64,000 nucleotides of DNA. Origin: Perognathus longimembris pacificus. Taxonomy: Eukaryota; Chordata; Mammalia; Rodentia; Heteromyidae. The notes beneath the pieces are model-generated. The model was not told where the DNA came from. It searched no databases and saw nothing but the letters and a program-made list of their open reading frames with translations. Position 1 is the first letter of the stretch, and every line of letters begins with the position of its first letter. Position numbers and translations under genes: made by a program. Positions 23,071 to 34,400 of this stretch are shown here, in pieces. Where the stretch lies: assembly GCF_023159225.1 (NCBI RefSeq), contig NC_063168.1, positions 50,299,776 to 50,363,775 on the forward strand. The letters run 5' to 3'.

Positions 23071-23210
23071 TAGAGCTAATTTCTACATATGAAAAAACAT
23101 GCATTTTTGTCTCTCTGACCTGACTTACTCCACTGAGCATAATCTTCCCCAGGCCCATACATTTCTTTGAAAATGACTCAATATTCTTCCTGATGAATGA
23201 GTAAAGTTAC

Positions 23211-23213
23211 AGT

Positions 23214-23257
<44 letters not shown>

Positions 23258-23268
23258 TGTGTGTGCAC
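23211..23268. repeat. (TG)n microsatellite
   Basis: An uninterrupted TG run with a short GCGCGTG interruption near 23252. It lies inside decayed L1 ORF2. Confidence 0.92.
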
Positions 23269-23470
23269 ATAAAAACACAGTTTTTGATCCATTCATCCAT
23301 TGAAGGACATCTGGGCTGTTCCATAATTTGGCTATGGGGAGATAGTGCAGCAATGAACACTGTTGTGCAGGTGGCTTTGCTGTATTGTAACTTTCCATCT
23401 TTTGGATAAATGCTCAAGAATAGAATCATTGAATCATAAGGTAGTTCTATGCTTAACCACTTCTTGATTC

Positions 23471-23675
23471 TTTTTTTTTTTTTTGCCGGTCCTGGGGCTT
23501 GAACTCAGCTCCTGAGCACTGACCCTGGCTTCTTTTTGCTCAAGGCTAGCATTCTACCTCCTGAGACACAGCTCCACTTCCAGCTTTTTTTCTGTTTATG
23601 TGATGTTGAGGAATTGAACCCAGGGCTTCATGCATGCTAGGCAAACACTCTACCACTAAGCCACATTCCAAGCCC
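23471..23675 (-). mobile_element. IDL-Geo SINE
   Basis: A T14 tail, GCCGGTCCTGGGGCTTGAAC (Geo), AAGGCTAGCATTCTACCTCC, then the reverse ID monomer ending CCACATTCCAAGCCC. Target-site duplication unclear (possible ATTCTT). Confidence 0.88.
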
Positions 23676-24912
23676 AATTATTCTTAAGGTGTATTTTATT
23701 ATGAATGTTAACAAACTAGGAAATATTAAGGTTTTTGCCTCTATCCAATGAGTTTCTATCATCTTTTCACTTCTGTTGTTGACTTTTAAAATTAGAATCT
23801 GTTTTCTAACTCTTATTTCTTCCTCAAGAAGACATCTGCCCAAAAGAACGATCTACCTGGGCTTTGTGATGGTCTACTCCTTAAGGATTTTTAAGCATTC
23901 TGGGCTCTTCAGATTGTAAACAGTCTGACTCCTAAATTTATGGGATATTACTATGAAAACAATGAAATATAAATGATTTTATACTTAGTCTATTTCTTAA
24001 AATAGCATGGTTTGATGATGACAAATAATGCATAAATATATATGGCAAATATTGTGGCTTGCGTTCTATTCTTCTTATTTTCTCCTATGAAGAAGCCACT
24101 GGGTAACAGATTTTAAATGGTAGATTAGAAAAAAGGAACAGAATAATGTGAACCTAATAAAGGGAACAATTAATTATTTCTATAAGTTCTTTGTCACACC
24201 CTAGTAATTGTCAATCATGCTTTGCTATGCTATTGTAGGAGTACTAATTTCTTATTTTATAAGCAGAAATAGTGTTTATATATTAATTTTTGACCACAAA
24301 TTTTTGAACACAACGTTTTCTTCCTTTAAAGTTGTTGGAACTCTGTAGCTCCTTTATTGATTCTCATTAGAAGTGCTAAAATAATACTTTGGGGTGGGGA
24401 CTTCTTAACTTAAATGGCATATTTCCTTGAATAAATAAAGTATACATAATGCCCAGGAGAATTTGAAATGAAAACATTTTTAAACAGAAAATAAAACTAT
24501 GCAAATGTGCACAGAAAGTAATAGCCTAATAAGGCAAAAATAATTTTCTAATATGCCTATGATCAGGGCCAAGGGGTAAGGTTTGGAGAAATTGGCCTCT
24601 AGTGTACCAGAAACCCTGAATAATAGTCCTGGTTCGGGAGTGTGGGGGCCATGTCTGGTAGGAAGGGTGGCAAACCAATTATTAAGCTCATTGGGTCTTC
24701 TGAGCAGGTCCTTCCTTACTGCTCCCTTGGGTTGCTGTCACTAAGTCTTCTTGTAGAAGCAGTGCACAATAGAATGTGGGGATATAGGCTTCCCCTGAAA
24801 ATTGGCATATGAAATTCTAAAAGCATGCTGATATTTGCCTTAATTTAGGCAGACTTAAGCTTCATCTGCAAAGTTCTTTACACTGTTGTACTAGATTTAA
24901 AAAAATGTTTTA
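23676..24912. other. Unique sequence
   Basis: No recognised repeat or exon over 1.2 kb. Slightly higher GC near 24560-24780, with no supporting frame or splice pair. Confidence 0.45.
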
Positions 24913-25713
24913 AATTTTTGGTGGCTTGAACTCAAGGGTCTTGCTTATTCTATCACTTGGCTGTTCCTCCACTTTTGGCTTTTTGGTGGTTAATTGGAGA
25001 TAAGAAGCTCTCAGATTTTTTTTAAGTGAAGTGAGCCAAATCCAAAGAAATATAAACTCCATATTTCCCCTCATTGTTAGTAATTAGTATATATCTAGGA
25101 TAGTCCTAGCAGATGATCACAATAGCTCAGAAGCTATGCACATATGAACACATATGAACATGATACTAAGTGAAATGATCTCCAAGATATGTAAACAAGT
25201 GGTTTTTCATTTTTGTTGTTATTTTCTATGTACTATGTGAAAAATTTTCTTTTTTCTTGAGTTTTTCTTCCTTATGGTTTAGCCCTGTTGTCACTGTATT
25301 TGATTTTGGTAGCCTGGGTATTGTGTATATGTTTATCTGAATTAGAAAGGGAAGGGGAACATCAAAATGGTGAGACAAAGGACAAAGGGCAAACTAATGC
25401 AACAGTGACAGTTACAAGACAATATGTTGTAAACTAACTATACACTTGGGGGGGTTGGGGAGAAGGGAAGTTGGGAGAAAAATGAGGGAGGAGGTAACAA
25501 GTTTGCCAGAATTGTACTCATTAACTTATGTATGTAACTGTAACCCCTCCGTACATCACCTTGACAATAAAATTATATTAAAAATAAATAAATTAGGTGT
25601 AAAAAAAGAGTATCACTCAGATTTGTCTGCCTTGGATGGCTTAGAACCACAGTCCTCAGACCTCAGCCTCCTTAGTAGCTAGGATTATAGTCACAAGGTA
25701 CCCAGTGTCCAGC
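24913..25713 (-). mobile_element. B1-Geo SINE split by an L1 insertion
   Basis: The left part (24913 to about 25018) is reverse Geo plus the middle of the SINE (GGTGGTTAATTGGAGATAAG). The right part (about 25616-25713) is reverse B1-like (CAGACCTCAGCCTCCTTAGT, AGCTAGGATTATAG). A plus-strand L1 lies between. Repeated CTCAGATTT at 25010-25018 and 25616-25624 is the L1 target-site duplication. Confidence 0.75.
25019..25615 (+). mobile_element. L1 3' UTR nested in a SINE
   Basis: Plus-strand L1 3' UTR ending TGTAACCCCTCCGTACATCA then CCTTGACAATAAAATTATA. A G-quadruplex motif lies at 25448-25475 (G-runs of 7, 4, 3 and 3). It is diverged from the youngest copies but younger than its host SINE. Confidence 0.8.
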
Positions 25714-25789
25714 TTGTATGAGACTAATGTATAGTCTCTAACAGGCTCAGTGTAGAATAAGCTAAAGGGTCATATTGGCTGGATACAGA

Positions 25790-25980
25790 TGTCAGCTTTT
25801 CACTAACGTGTTTGTTAATTGAGCAAGATATTGAGCTACCCTGGGCCTTAGTTTCCTCATCTTTACATAAGGGGAAATGGTAGTACCATTTCATGACCTG
25901 GTTTTGAAGTCTAGATGAGTTACTATGTGTAAAGTATCTGGATCAGTGCCTGAGGGTAATAAATGTGGCACATTAATAAG
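25790..25980 (+). mobile_element. MIR SINE remnant
   Basis: GAGCAAGATATTGAGCTACC, CTTAGTTTCCTCATCTTTAC and AGTATCTGGATCAGTGCCTG follow the MIR core and 3' half in order. One of the clearer ancient repeats here. Confidence 0.7.
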
Positions 25981-25989
25981 TGTCTATAA

Positions 25990-26105
25990 TTAATGATACT
26001 AGGCTGCAGACTCTTGGAGGTCACTGATTACACATTTCAAACCACTACATCCTTAATATCTAGCAGAATACCTGGTGCACAGCAGCAGGTCAGTGAGAAG
26101 ATTGA
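25990..26105 (+). repeat. MIR/L2-like 3' end
   Basis: GCAGACTCTTGGAGGTCACT and ATACCTGGTGCACAGCAGCA follow the closing part shared by several old MIR- and L2-type repeats. Confidence 0.45.
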
Positions 26106-27141
26106 GTATGTGCATCACTGATGTCTGCGCAGCACATTTTCTGAAAAACAACCTCAGTAACTTGTGTTGAAATGTCAGATTTTCCAGTAATCCCTGGCAT
26201 AACAAGCCTGTATTAATAAAAGGTCAGGTTGAAAACATGATACTGCAAATATAACCCTTACAGTGTGTGTAGGCCACAATGCTCATTTCAAAGGCTGTGT
26301 TTATGCTGAGAGAAAATAAACACACAAAGAATAAAAACTTCATTTCAGAGATTAGAAAAGGAACAATGTTCATGACCAAAATAAAATAAATCACTGTACA
26401 AGTCACATTTGAAGCCCAGTACCCTTTGGATTTGAAGTTTATATAGAGAGAAGAGTCCTTCACTTTGGGCTAAGACTTTATTAATTTTCTTAAATGTTCA
26501 CCCTACTAGGACCACAAATATACAATCAAGATGCTGCTGGGTTCTAATTTTCAAGGAATCTCTAAACCCACAGAAACCAAGGCTCTGACTTCAATCAGTG
26601 GAGATTGATACTAAGCTGTTTTGACTGTCATGGAAATGAAATTGAATAAGAACTATTTTATGTCTGGTTTCTTTGGCTAATATAAACAATTGCAGTTCAT
26701 TTACATTATTGTGTATATCAATAATTAAGGAAAATTCTAAATATGACTTAATTCTATAAATAGGCCACGATTTGATAATTGGGCCTCTTTTTTATATCAC
26801 ACAGGCTGTTTCCAATTTCTGAGAATGATAGGAATTGCTGCTCAAGTAAGTTATTTTGAGGACATATGCTTTCATTTCTCTTAGGTAAATATGTAGATGT
26901 GGGATGCTGTCTTCAAGATTGGTGACCACCAAACTTGAATTTATGAGGAATTGTCAACCTGGTAATGCTAGGACTTCCCAGCTCTATTCTGCAACCACAC
27001 TTTGATGGAGCAATTTTCCTTTCTCCATTAAAACTTCTTATTTGAGTTGCAGTTCTTTGAGCTAATTTACAATGCGATTCAATCTAATGGATGTGCTGAT
27101 ACGTAACAGGTTTACATTTTTATTCAAATAAAGGATAAAAT
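26106..27141. other. Unique AT-rich sequence
   Basis: No recognised repeat or exon. A 79-codon minus frame (26224-26463) is unremarkable. Confidence 0.45.
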
Positions 27142-27152
27142 ATGGTATGTGA

Positions 27153-27414
27153 GGGGCTGGGGATCTGGCCTAGTGGTAGCGTGCTTGCCATGTATACATG
27201 TAGGCCTGGATTCAATTCCTCAGCACCACATATGAAAAAAAATAGCCAGAAGTGGCTCAAGTGGCAGAGTGTTAGCCTTGAGCAAAAAAACAAAACAAAA
27301 CAAAAACTCCAAAACAAAACAAAACAAAAGAAACAAGCAACAACAACAAAACCAAGACAAAAAGAAGCCAGGGACAGTGTGAGGTCTTGAGCCCAAGGAC
27401 TGGCCAAAAAAAAA
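27153..27414 (+). mobile_element. IDL-Geo SINE with internal CAAAA expansion
   Basis: The ID-like monomer (GGGGCTGGGGATCTGGCCTA) joins Geo, but Geo is split by about 80 bp of AAACAAAACAAAA and CAACAACAA sequence (27281-27360). After it Geo resumes (GAAGCCAGGGACAGTGTGAG). A perfect 11-bp target-site duplication ATGGTATGTGA (27142-27152 and 27415-27425) shows the expansion lies within one insertion. Confidence 0.9.
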
Positions 27415-27425
27415 ATGGTATGTGA

Positions 27426-28110
27426 TTTTTTAAAATGTGTCCACATAATATGTTGTGTATTTCCAGAGAAAATGGCTGATTAAGATGTAATTAAGCTGCT
27501 GCTCTAGTTCTTTTGTTTTGACCAGTAGATTCAAAAAAGGTCCAGCAAACAGGGGTTTTCATATGAAATAGTACCCAGGGATAAAGCCGTGGGTGAGATA
27601 CCCACAGCTGAGCCCACACGATGTAATGAGGACTGAAAAAACAGGGTTTTCATTTCCCACCATTCTTTTTTTTTTATTGCAACTAGGCAATTTTAGAAAG
27701 AACAAAGATTATAATTGCTGTTCTGTGGATTTGTATATTAAGGTGACTTGGGAAGTAGAATGAAAAAAACCCTAGTAATAGTTAAGGTACTAATGTGTTT
27801 TCCATAGATTTTTCTAGTGCCTACTAAGTAGGTAGAGGGGGTTTCTTTCCAATTGCACCTCTCTACCTCTCCCAGTGCTTGGAGTCACTGCTATCTTGAA
27901 TCTTGTGTTTAGTATTTCCTTTTCTTTCTGTTCTCAAAGAATATATTGTGTATATTTGTATGTTTTTGACATTTATAGAAAAAGAAACATACTGTATATA
28001 TTCTGAGACTTGCTTTATTTATTTTTATATTGCTATACTCTATCCATAGACTCTGAATGTTTCGTAATTCAATTTTTACTTTTGGTCAAAAATTTGAGTT
28101 GTTTATTAAT
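27426..28110. other. Unique sequence, possibly ancient L1 3' UTR at the end
   Basis: No firm call. About 27840-28060 loosely resembles an old L1 3' UTR in reverse, at too low identity to name. Confidence 0.35.
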
Positions 28111-28232
28111 CATCTATCACTATCATTATCTATCTGTCTGTTTCTGTCAATGTGTCTGTCTATGTATTTAAGTGTGTATGTATGTATCTATCATCTGTCT
28201 ATCCATCATCTATGTATTATCTCTCTATTGAA
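28111..28232. repeat. Impure (TATC/TCTG)n microsatellite
   Basis: Tetranucleotide units TATC, TCTG and GTAT mixed over about 120 bp. Confidence 0.8.
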
Positions 28233-28539
28233 TATTTTAAAATGTGGGTCATTACCATTGCTATATTATTTCTTTGGAAGAATATAAGCCCTGTAAATAA
28301 TTGTAGTAAAGAAAGGAATTTAAACTTCTCAAAACCTAATTAGTTAGCTCTCATTTAAAAATTGCTACTCTAAGTATGTTTATATATATATGTATATATA
28401 TTCTGTGGCAAATATGAACAAAACTTTATGTAGAGTCATCTTTGAGATATTGAACTATGCTTTGTTTCAGTCCTGGGGATCAATGTGGGATGTAAATGAT
28501 GAGTCCCAGTAAATGTGGACTTCCAATTTGCTAGATAGA

Positions 28540-28790
28540 GCCAAACTGTTTTGCAAAGTCAATTTATTAACATATTCTTACCAACACTACATACAAGTTA
28601 CCTTTTGTGTCAGCACTTTGTATTACTTGATTACTTAGTCTTGGTCAAGTTGATACATTTCAAAGGGAATCTTATGCTTTAATTTATGTTTCTGATTACA
28701 AATGAGTGGAAGAGTGCTTTCTTATATTGTGCATTTGCATTTATACTTTGTGAAACGTACCCTTGCCTTCTACTCATTTTGGTAGTAGGT
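28540..28790 (-). mobile_element. Ancient L1 ORF2 fragment
   Basis: CCAACACTACATACAAGTTA, a TTAATTTATGTTTCTGATTA core and GAGTGGAAGAGTGCTTTCTT follow the reverse complement of the ORF2 C-terminal region at low identity. Confidence 0.4.
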
Positions 28791-28884
28791 TTTCCTCTTT
28801 AAACAAAGTATTTGCTATTTTTTTCTAAACATAATCTCTTTAGTGGATTATGTATATTGGAAATAACTTTCAGTTCTCAAGTTC

Positions 28885-29117
28885 TTTTTTTTTTTTAAAT
28901 GGGACTCAAGCTCAGGCGCTGTGTTTTGTCCTTTGCTTTCCCCCCTCAAGGCTAGCACTCTATCACTCAAGCCACAGTTTCACTCCTGCATTTTGGTGGT
29001 TAATTGGGAGAGAAGAGTCTCATAGGCTTCCTTGCCTGGGCTGGCTTTGAACCACAATCTTCAAATCTCAGTTTTTTGAGTAGCTACAGTAGTAAAGTGT
29101 GAGCTACAGGTGTCCAG
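28885..29117 (-). mobile_element. B1-Geo composite SINE
   Basis: T-tail, reverse Geo (CAAGGCTAGCACTCTATCAC), GGTGGTTAATTGGGAGAGAA, then reverse B1-like sequence ending GAGCTACAGGTGTCCAG. A GTTCTT-containing imperfect repeat flanks it (about 28879 and 29126). Confidence 0.82.
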
Positions 29118-29301
29118 AAACTTCTAGTTCTTAATTCTGAAGTAGTTATATTTATCAAACTCTTGTGTTAGTGTAGGTTTCTTTGTGTTGTTAAAATATC
29201 TTGATAGATGAACTCTAGATAGAGTTCATAAAGTTATTTTCTTAATACTTTCCTCTAAAATATTGTCAAGTTTTGCGTTTATTGATATCCTGTAATTCTT
29301 T

Positions 29302-29775
29302 TTTTCAATTTTTTTCTTTATTGTCAAAGTGTGATACAGAGGGGTTACAGATTCATATGAAAGGCAGTGAGTACATTTCTTGTTCTACTTGTTACCTCCT
29401 CCCTCATTTCCCCCTCCCCCTCCCCCTTCCCCTCTCCCCCCAAGAGTTGTGCAGTTGTTTTACACCAAATGGTTTCTAAGTGTTGCTTTTTGAATGGTTT
29501 GTTTTTTTGTTCTTTGTCTCTCAATTTTGGCATTCCCTCTCCCTTCCCCAGTTCTATTACCAGTATCAGACAATATCCAGGGTACTCGAATGTAGTACAG
29601 TGGTAGCGAGGGTACAGCCACAGGAAGGGACTACAAGAGAAACAAAACTAGACAAACCACTCCGCCAAATAAACAGGCAAGGAAAAAGAGAAAAAAAGTA
29701 GTACGAGTTCACATGGCATGTTGAGAATAATTACAACAGTGGTATAACTCTTGTTTCCATAACGAGGAGTTTATT
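29302..29775 (-). mobile_element. Young-type L1 3' UTR, 5'-truncated
   Basis: 3' UTR on the minus strand. Plus C-runs at 29410-29441 (5, 5, 5, 4 and 6) make a strong G-quadruplex motif on the sense strand of the L1. Truncation is near the AACGAGGAGTT block. No confident target-site duplication was found. Confidence 0.8.
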
Positions 29776-30013
29776 TTTTTTTTCATTTGAAAAACCACTA
29801 GTCTTTCTAGTCCTTCTAGTCTTTTTGTTTCATCTCTGTCATAGATAATGTTTGTATATATGTGTGATTCTGTGAATGGATTATCCAGTCACTTCTATCA
29901 TTCTATTTTCTTTTCTTTGTGCCAACACCATATACGTCATTTGTGGTTATGAGATTTTGTGCATTACCACAGCAATAGCTTACTACATAATCTCTTTAAG
30001 AATGCCTCCTTTT

Positions 30014-30125
30014 AGGGGGGTATGAGGGACAAGGTAACAAACAGTACAAGAAATGTATCCAATGCCTAACGTATGAAACTGTAACCTCTCTGTACATCAG
30101 TTTTATAATAAAAACTTAAAAAAAA
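30014..30125 (+). mobile_element. 112-bp L1 3' end with perfect target-site duplication
   Basis: Only the last stretch of the L1 3' UTR (GAAACTGTAACCTCTCTGTA, ATAATAAAAACTT) plus an A-tail. Flanked by the 16-bp perfect repeat AAGAATGCCTCCTTTT (29998-30013 and 30126-30141). An extreme 5' truncation. Confidence 0.92.
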
Positions 30126-30141
30126 AAGAATGCCTCCTTTT

Positions 30142-30388
30142 GCCAGGCATCAGTGGCTCACAATGTAATCCTAGCTACTCAGAAGGCTGGGATCTGAGGA
30201 TCTCAGTTTGAAGCCAGCCCGGGTAGGAAAGTATGAGACTTTTATCTTCAATTAGCCACCAAAGAGCCAGAAGTGGAGCTGTGTCTCAAGTGGTAGAGTT
30301 CTCAAGGGATAGAGTGCTAGACGTGAGTACAGAAGCTCAGGAATGGTGCCCAGGCCCTGAGCTCAAGCCCCAGTACTGGCATCAAAAA
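30142..30388 (+). mobile_element. B1-Geo composite SINE
   Basis: GCCAGGCATCAGTGGCTCAC, CTACTCAGAAGGCTGGGATC, then Geo with a short internal duplication (GTGGTAGAGTTCTCAAGGGATAGAGTGCT region, 30291-30320). It begins at the base following the L1 target repeat. A GGAAGAGGGGGAGG purine tail extends to about 30432. Confidence 0.82.
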
Positions 30389-30432
30389 AGAAAAAGGAAG
30401 AGGGGGAGGAGGGTGAAGAAGGGGAGGGGAAA

Positions 30433-31140
30433 GATTAGCATGATGATTTGGAAGCAACTTGCTGGTAATGCAATTTGTGTGTAGTAGTTTCTTTGCATGG
30501 AGATGCTTAATTTACTGATGAATTTATTGAGTAATTGACTGATTAATTTACTTTGTACAGGGACTTTTCATGTTGGCATAGTGTTATTCAAGGAATGCTT
30601 TCATCTTTTCGTTATAGATAGTAGTTATGTTCTTTCTTCCTTCACAGTTTTGTTTACTGGTGCTTTCCTTTTCTTTGGTCACTTGTTAGTATTCATTTCA
30701 CAAACTATTCTTTGACACATTACCTTTATTGTCTACTTAAATTAATTTGTTTTCTTATCCTTGTAGCTTTCTTTGAGCTTATTTATATTGCTTCCTTAAC
30801 AGGCAATTTACATTTCTTATTTAGTAATATCATTTGTGGCTATTGACTTATGCCAAAGTCCTATTTTAGAAGTTCTTATAATTGTATTATGGGGGGATTT
30901 TGTCTTCATTTTATAGATTTAATTGTGACCTTTTTTCCTTAGCTGTTTGTGATTAAACCCTAGGTTGTATGTTAGGCAAGCGCACTATCAGTAGTTTATA
31001 ATCCTCTTCCTTTTGTGACATCTTTTGATCCTTTATTCATTATAACAATCAATACAGATATTTTGTATGCTTGTTTGTATACTAGGACCTTTTCTATAAT
31101 GTTTGGATATGTAAATGAGAGCAAATATACATGGATCTCT
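30433..31140. other. Unique sequence with a possible ID remnant
   Basis: Mostly unrecognised. GATTAAACCCTAGGTTGTATG to GGCAAGCGCACTATCAG (30953-30991) resembles a decayed reverse ID monomer. Confidence 0.4.
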
Positions 31141-31157
31141 ACAGTAGTGAAATTGTT

Positions 31158-31236
31158 CCCTCTTTCTTCTTCCCTTCCCTTCTCTTTTCTTCCTTTCCTT
31201 TCCTTCCTTTTTCTTTTTTGTCTTTTCTTTTTTGTT
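31158..31236. repeat. Polypyrimidine (CTTTC)n-like tract
   Basis: CTTCC/CTTTT units over about 80 bp. Confidence 0.8.
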
Positions 31237-31521
31237 TCTGGGGATCAAACCTAGGATGTAAAAAGACACAACTTTCTAACAAGGAAAAAAATTGAAGGAT
31301 AGTGTTTCTCATAAGAGAAGAGCTAAAGGTGAATGTTACCCATAGAATATAATGATTTATAATACAAAATACAATGGAGTCAAGTTAACGGAGCATAATT
31401 ATTAGGTCACTGTTTTCTCAGCAAAAAAAATGTGTGTGTATACATATAACAGCACTGTTTTATAAAGTGAATTTATGAGATAAAGTAAATGTCCAATTTA
31501 ATTTTTATGTTGTGCATAGGA
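31237..31521. other. Unique AT-rich sequence
   Basis: Nothing recognised before the L1 target site. Confidence 0.4.
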
Positions 31522-31536
31522 GCTAAGGAGAATTTT

Positions 31537-32226
31537 TTTCTTTTTTTTTCTTCAAATTTTTATTATCAAACTGATGTACAGAGAGGTTACACTTTCATAG
31601 TTAGGCATTGGATACATTTCTTTTATTGTTTGTTACCTCATCCCTCATACCCCCCCTTCTTCCTCCCCCTTTCCCTTTCTCTCCATGAGGTGTTCAGTTC
31701 ACTTACACCAAACAGTTTTGCAAGTATTGCTTTTGCAGTTGTTTGTCTTTTTTTACCCTGTGTCTCTCAATTTTGGTATTCCCTTTCAATTTCCTACTTC
31801 TAATACCAGTATACACGGTTTCCAATATACTCAGATAAGATTACAGAGATAGTGTAGGTACAACCACAGGAAGGTGATACAAAAACATCATCAATAACAG
31901 AAGCTACAGATACACATGGGACGTTGAAAGTAGTTACAACTGTGATATAACAATCGTTTCCATAACATGGAGTTCATTTCACTTAGCATCATCTTATGTG
32001 TTCATAAGGGTATAGCTATTGGGCTCTTGTGATCCTCTGCTGTGACTTACCTAAACCTGTACTAATTATTCCCAATAAGAGAGACCATAGAGTCCATGTT
32101 TCTTTGGGTCTGGCTCACTTCACTTAGTATAATTGTTTCCAAGTCCTTCCTTTTCCTTACAAATGGGGCAATGTCATTCTTTCTGATAGAGGCATAAAAT
32201 TCCATTGTGTATATGTACCACGTTTT
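31537..32226 (-). mobile_element. Very young L1 3' end with ORF2 C-terminus
   Basis: On the minus strand the last about 45 codons of ORF2 are open (MEFYASIRKNDIAPFVRK at the start, NMDSMVSLIGNN near the end), followed by the full 3' UTR. The perfect 15-bp target-site duplication GCTAAGGAGAATTTT lies at 31522-31536 and 32227-32241. Nearly identical to 21459-21967. It marks the C-terminus of the most recently active L1 lineage in the window. Confidence 0.93.
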
Positions 32227-32314
32227 GCTAAGGAGAATTTTATTAAACGACACTAAAATATTTCTTCATTAATTAAAAAGTGATTTACTATTAGGTGTCA
32301 AGACTAAGCATTTA

Positions 32315-32560
32315 TTTTTCCTTTTTGGAAATGCTGGAATTTGAACTCAGGGCTTTTCACTTGTTAGGCAGTTGCTCTACCACTTGAGTCCCACACCATC
32401 AACCCTTTTCTTGTTTTAACAATTTTTCAGATAGGGTGTAATTTTTTTTTTCCTGGAGCCAGTCTCAGACTGCAGTCCTCCTACCTATACCTCCTACGCA
32501 GCTATTGCAGTTATACAGCACCACACCTGGCTTATTGGTTGAGATGGGTTCTCACTAACT
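32315..32560 (-). mobile_element. Older ID plus B1-like SINE remnant
   Basis: GGAATTTGAACTCAGGGCTT to GCTCTACCACTTGAGTCCC is a reverse ID-like piece. CAGCTATTGCAGTTATACAG to CACCACACCTGGCT is a reverse 7SL/B1 start. The order differs from B1-Geo, so this may be an older composite. Confidence 0.5.
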
Positions 32561-33980
32561 TTTTAAACAGGCTAGACTTGAAGTTGGATCTACTCCCCAT
32601 GTTGTGAGTAGATGAGGGCTGAGTAACAGAATTCTTCTCAATAGAAAAAATTTTCTCTCCTCTATTGCTCCTATCAGCAACTACAAGGCAGCAGTGCATT
32701 GTGGGTAACATCCTCTCTACCGCTTCCTTCACTGTCCATTATGACTTTTCAGATATTCCCACAGACCATATGGCCCACTTGTGTGTGGACTCTTCCAATC
32801 TCCTAGAAAGCACTCCAACCATTCCCATTCTACTCGAGACTTACAGAAAGCAAGAGAAATGACTTTCTATAATAATTACCTTAAACCTATTATGTACCTT
32901 ATCTAAGAAAAATATTTCATTCCATTATCCATAGTGGATACATAAAGTATCAGGAGATACCCTAATTGTACAGAATGCTTTAATAGCCAGATAAAGTAGG
33001 GGGCTTAATCCAAGTTGAGAAAAGGCAAAAAGAAAAGAGGAAGAGAGGAGGAACTTAACACTGACAAAAATATAGAGAACTTCTCAGAGGCTAAATAATG
33101 ACAAGAAGTAGAATCTAGAGAGATAATAAAATCCCAACCTTATTATCAGTCACGGGAAAATCTACTGTCCCTGGAGTGCTACAGCTACATGCTTAACAGG
33201 CTAAGTCTGTAGCAGGAAGGATGCAGCTAGATCTGGACTTCTACAAAACTATGAAATTCCTGAGAGTTAACATTTCAGTAGGATAGTGAACTAGAACTTT
33301 TAAAGGATGGCACACTGACTCTGAGAAAATGAAGGTACTTACCCGGATTTGTTTCTTATCATATCACTAAGATGAAGAGGAGTTGTCATCTCTCCTGAGA
33401 GCTCTATGTAGAAACCTGACAGCAACTGAAATGAAGATGAAATCACACTGCTGGCTTCTGTCTCACCCTACAAATTTTAACTGTTCATTTAAAGTGGATT
33501 AAGACTTCTTGGCATTAAGCAGAAGTGCTCTGAGAAAAAAACAATAAATTAAAATTAGCATTGAGAAAACTAATACAGATACCGCCCCCCCCTGAACTCA
33601 CACACAAAAAAAAACTGACATGATACATAAAACTAAAAGACACTCCCATAAATGCCAAAGCAGTCCTCCAGGGCAGAGTGATCATTGGTCTTAAGTAACC
33701 CTGCTTCCATTCTTGTTTTTAGAAATCACACCCCTCTGCCCTCTCCTGCCCATAGCTGGGCAGAGAGCTGATAACAATGCAGCCATCTTTTTGAGAATCC
33801 CTGATAGCCAGTGGTGGGCCACGGTCCTGCTTCAGCCCAAAAAAGTATGAGTTGGGTGCATTGTGCACACCAACCTGCTCATATTCTCCACAGAGGAAAT
33901 GTCTTGCCTTTTATTTCCTCACCTCCCTCTCTTCCTCACTTCCTCAGAAGTGTTGCAAAACAAGTTTCAATAACACAGAA
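32561..33980. other. Unique sequence, somewhat higher GC
   Basis: No recognised exon or repeat over 1.4 kb. Short frames at 32665-32862 and 33811-34008 match nothing I know. A decayed LTR is possible near 33780-33980 but not supportable. Confidence 0.4.
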
Positions 33981-33982
33981 TA

Positions 33983-34022
33983 AGATAGATTTAAGACAGA
34001 ATAGATAGATTTAAGACAGAAT
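33983..34022. repeat. 20-bp tandem duplication
   Basis: AGATAGATTTAAGACAGAAT occurs twice head to tail with no mismatch. Confidence 0.9.
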
Positions 34023-34307
34023 AAGGGGCAGTAGTACAACAAGAAAGAGACCTCGGGGGACTGACTGCATCTCTTACCTCCTGCTTCTCTATACCAAGAC
34101 ATCTGCCGATTCTGGACTGTTAGATGAGCGAAATAACTGCCCTGACTAGGCACTAGATCTTTTGTGTCCCATTATTTGAACTGGTCATTCGCTATCCTAA
34201 CCAATATATTCTCTGAATATAAGAAAATGCAATTCCTACCTCTGTACTATCCAACCATGTAGCAGGCAAGCCTCTGTCTCTACTGAGATTAAAAAAACAC
34301 AAAAACA

Positions 34308-34400
34308 TGGAGGTAACAAGATGGATAAGAAATTTAGTTGCCTTACATATGAAATTGTAACCCCTCTGTACTTCACTTTGACAATAAAGAAGAAAAGAAA
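34308..34400 (+). mobile_element. Short L1 3' end
   Basis: GGAGGTAACAAGATGGATAA, GAAATTGTAACCCCTCTGTA and TTTGACAATAAAGAAG is the terminal part of the L1 3' UTR, truncated to about 90 bp. Confidence 0.7.

Larger units (their letters stand above)
22545..23460 (-). mobile_element. Older L1 3' end (second type) with ORF2 tail
   Basis: The minus strand holds decayed ORF2 C-terminal coding (about 23460 down to 23100; phrases SIYPKDGKLQYSKATCTT and RCPSMDEW are legible across frames). This is followed by a 3' UTR ending ACTTTAAGTACTTG on the plus-strand mirror. Two simple repeats have grown inside it (22918-23070 and 23211-23265). Confidence 0.75.

Noticed and set aside
32665..32862. 65-codon frame in moderate-GC DNA
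   Set aside because: No motif, no splice context and length expected by chance.
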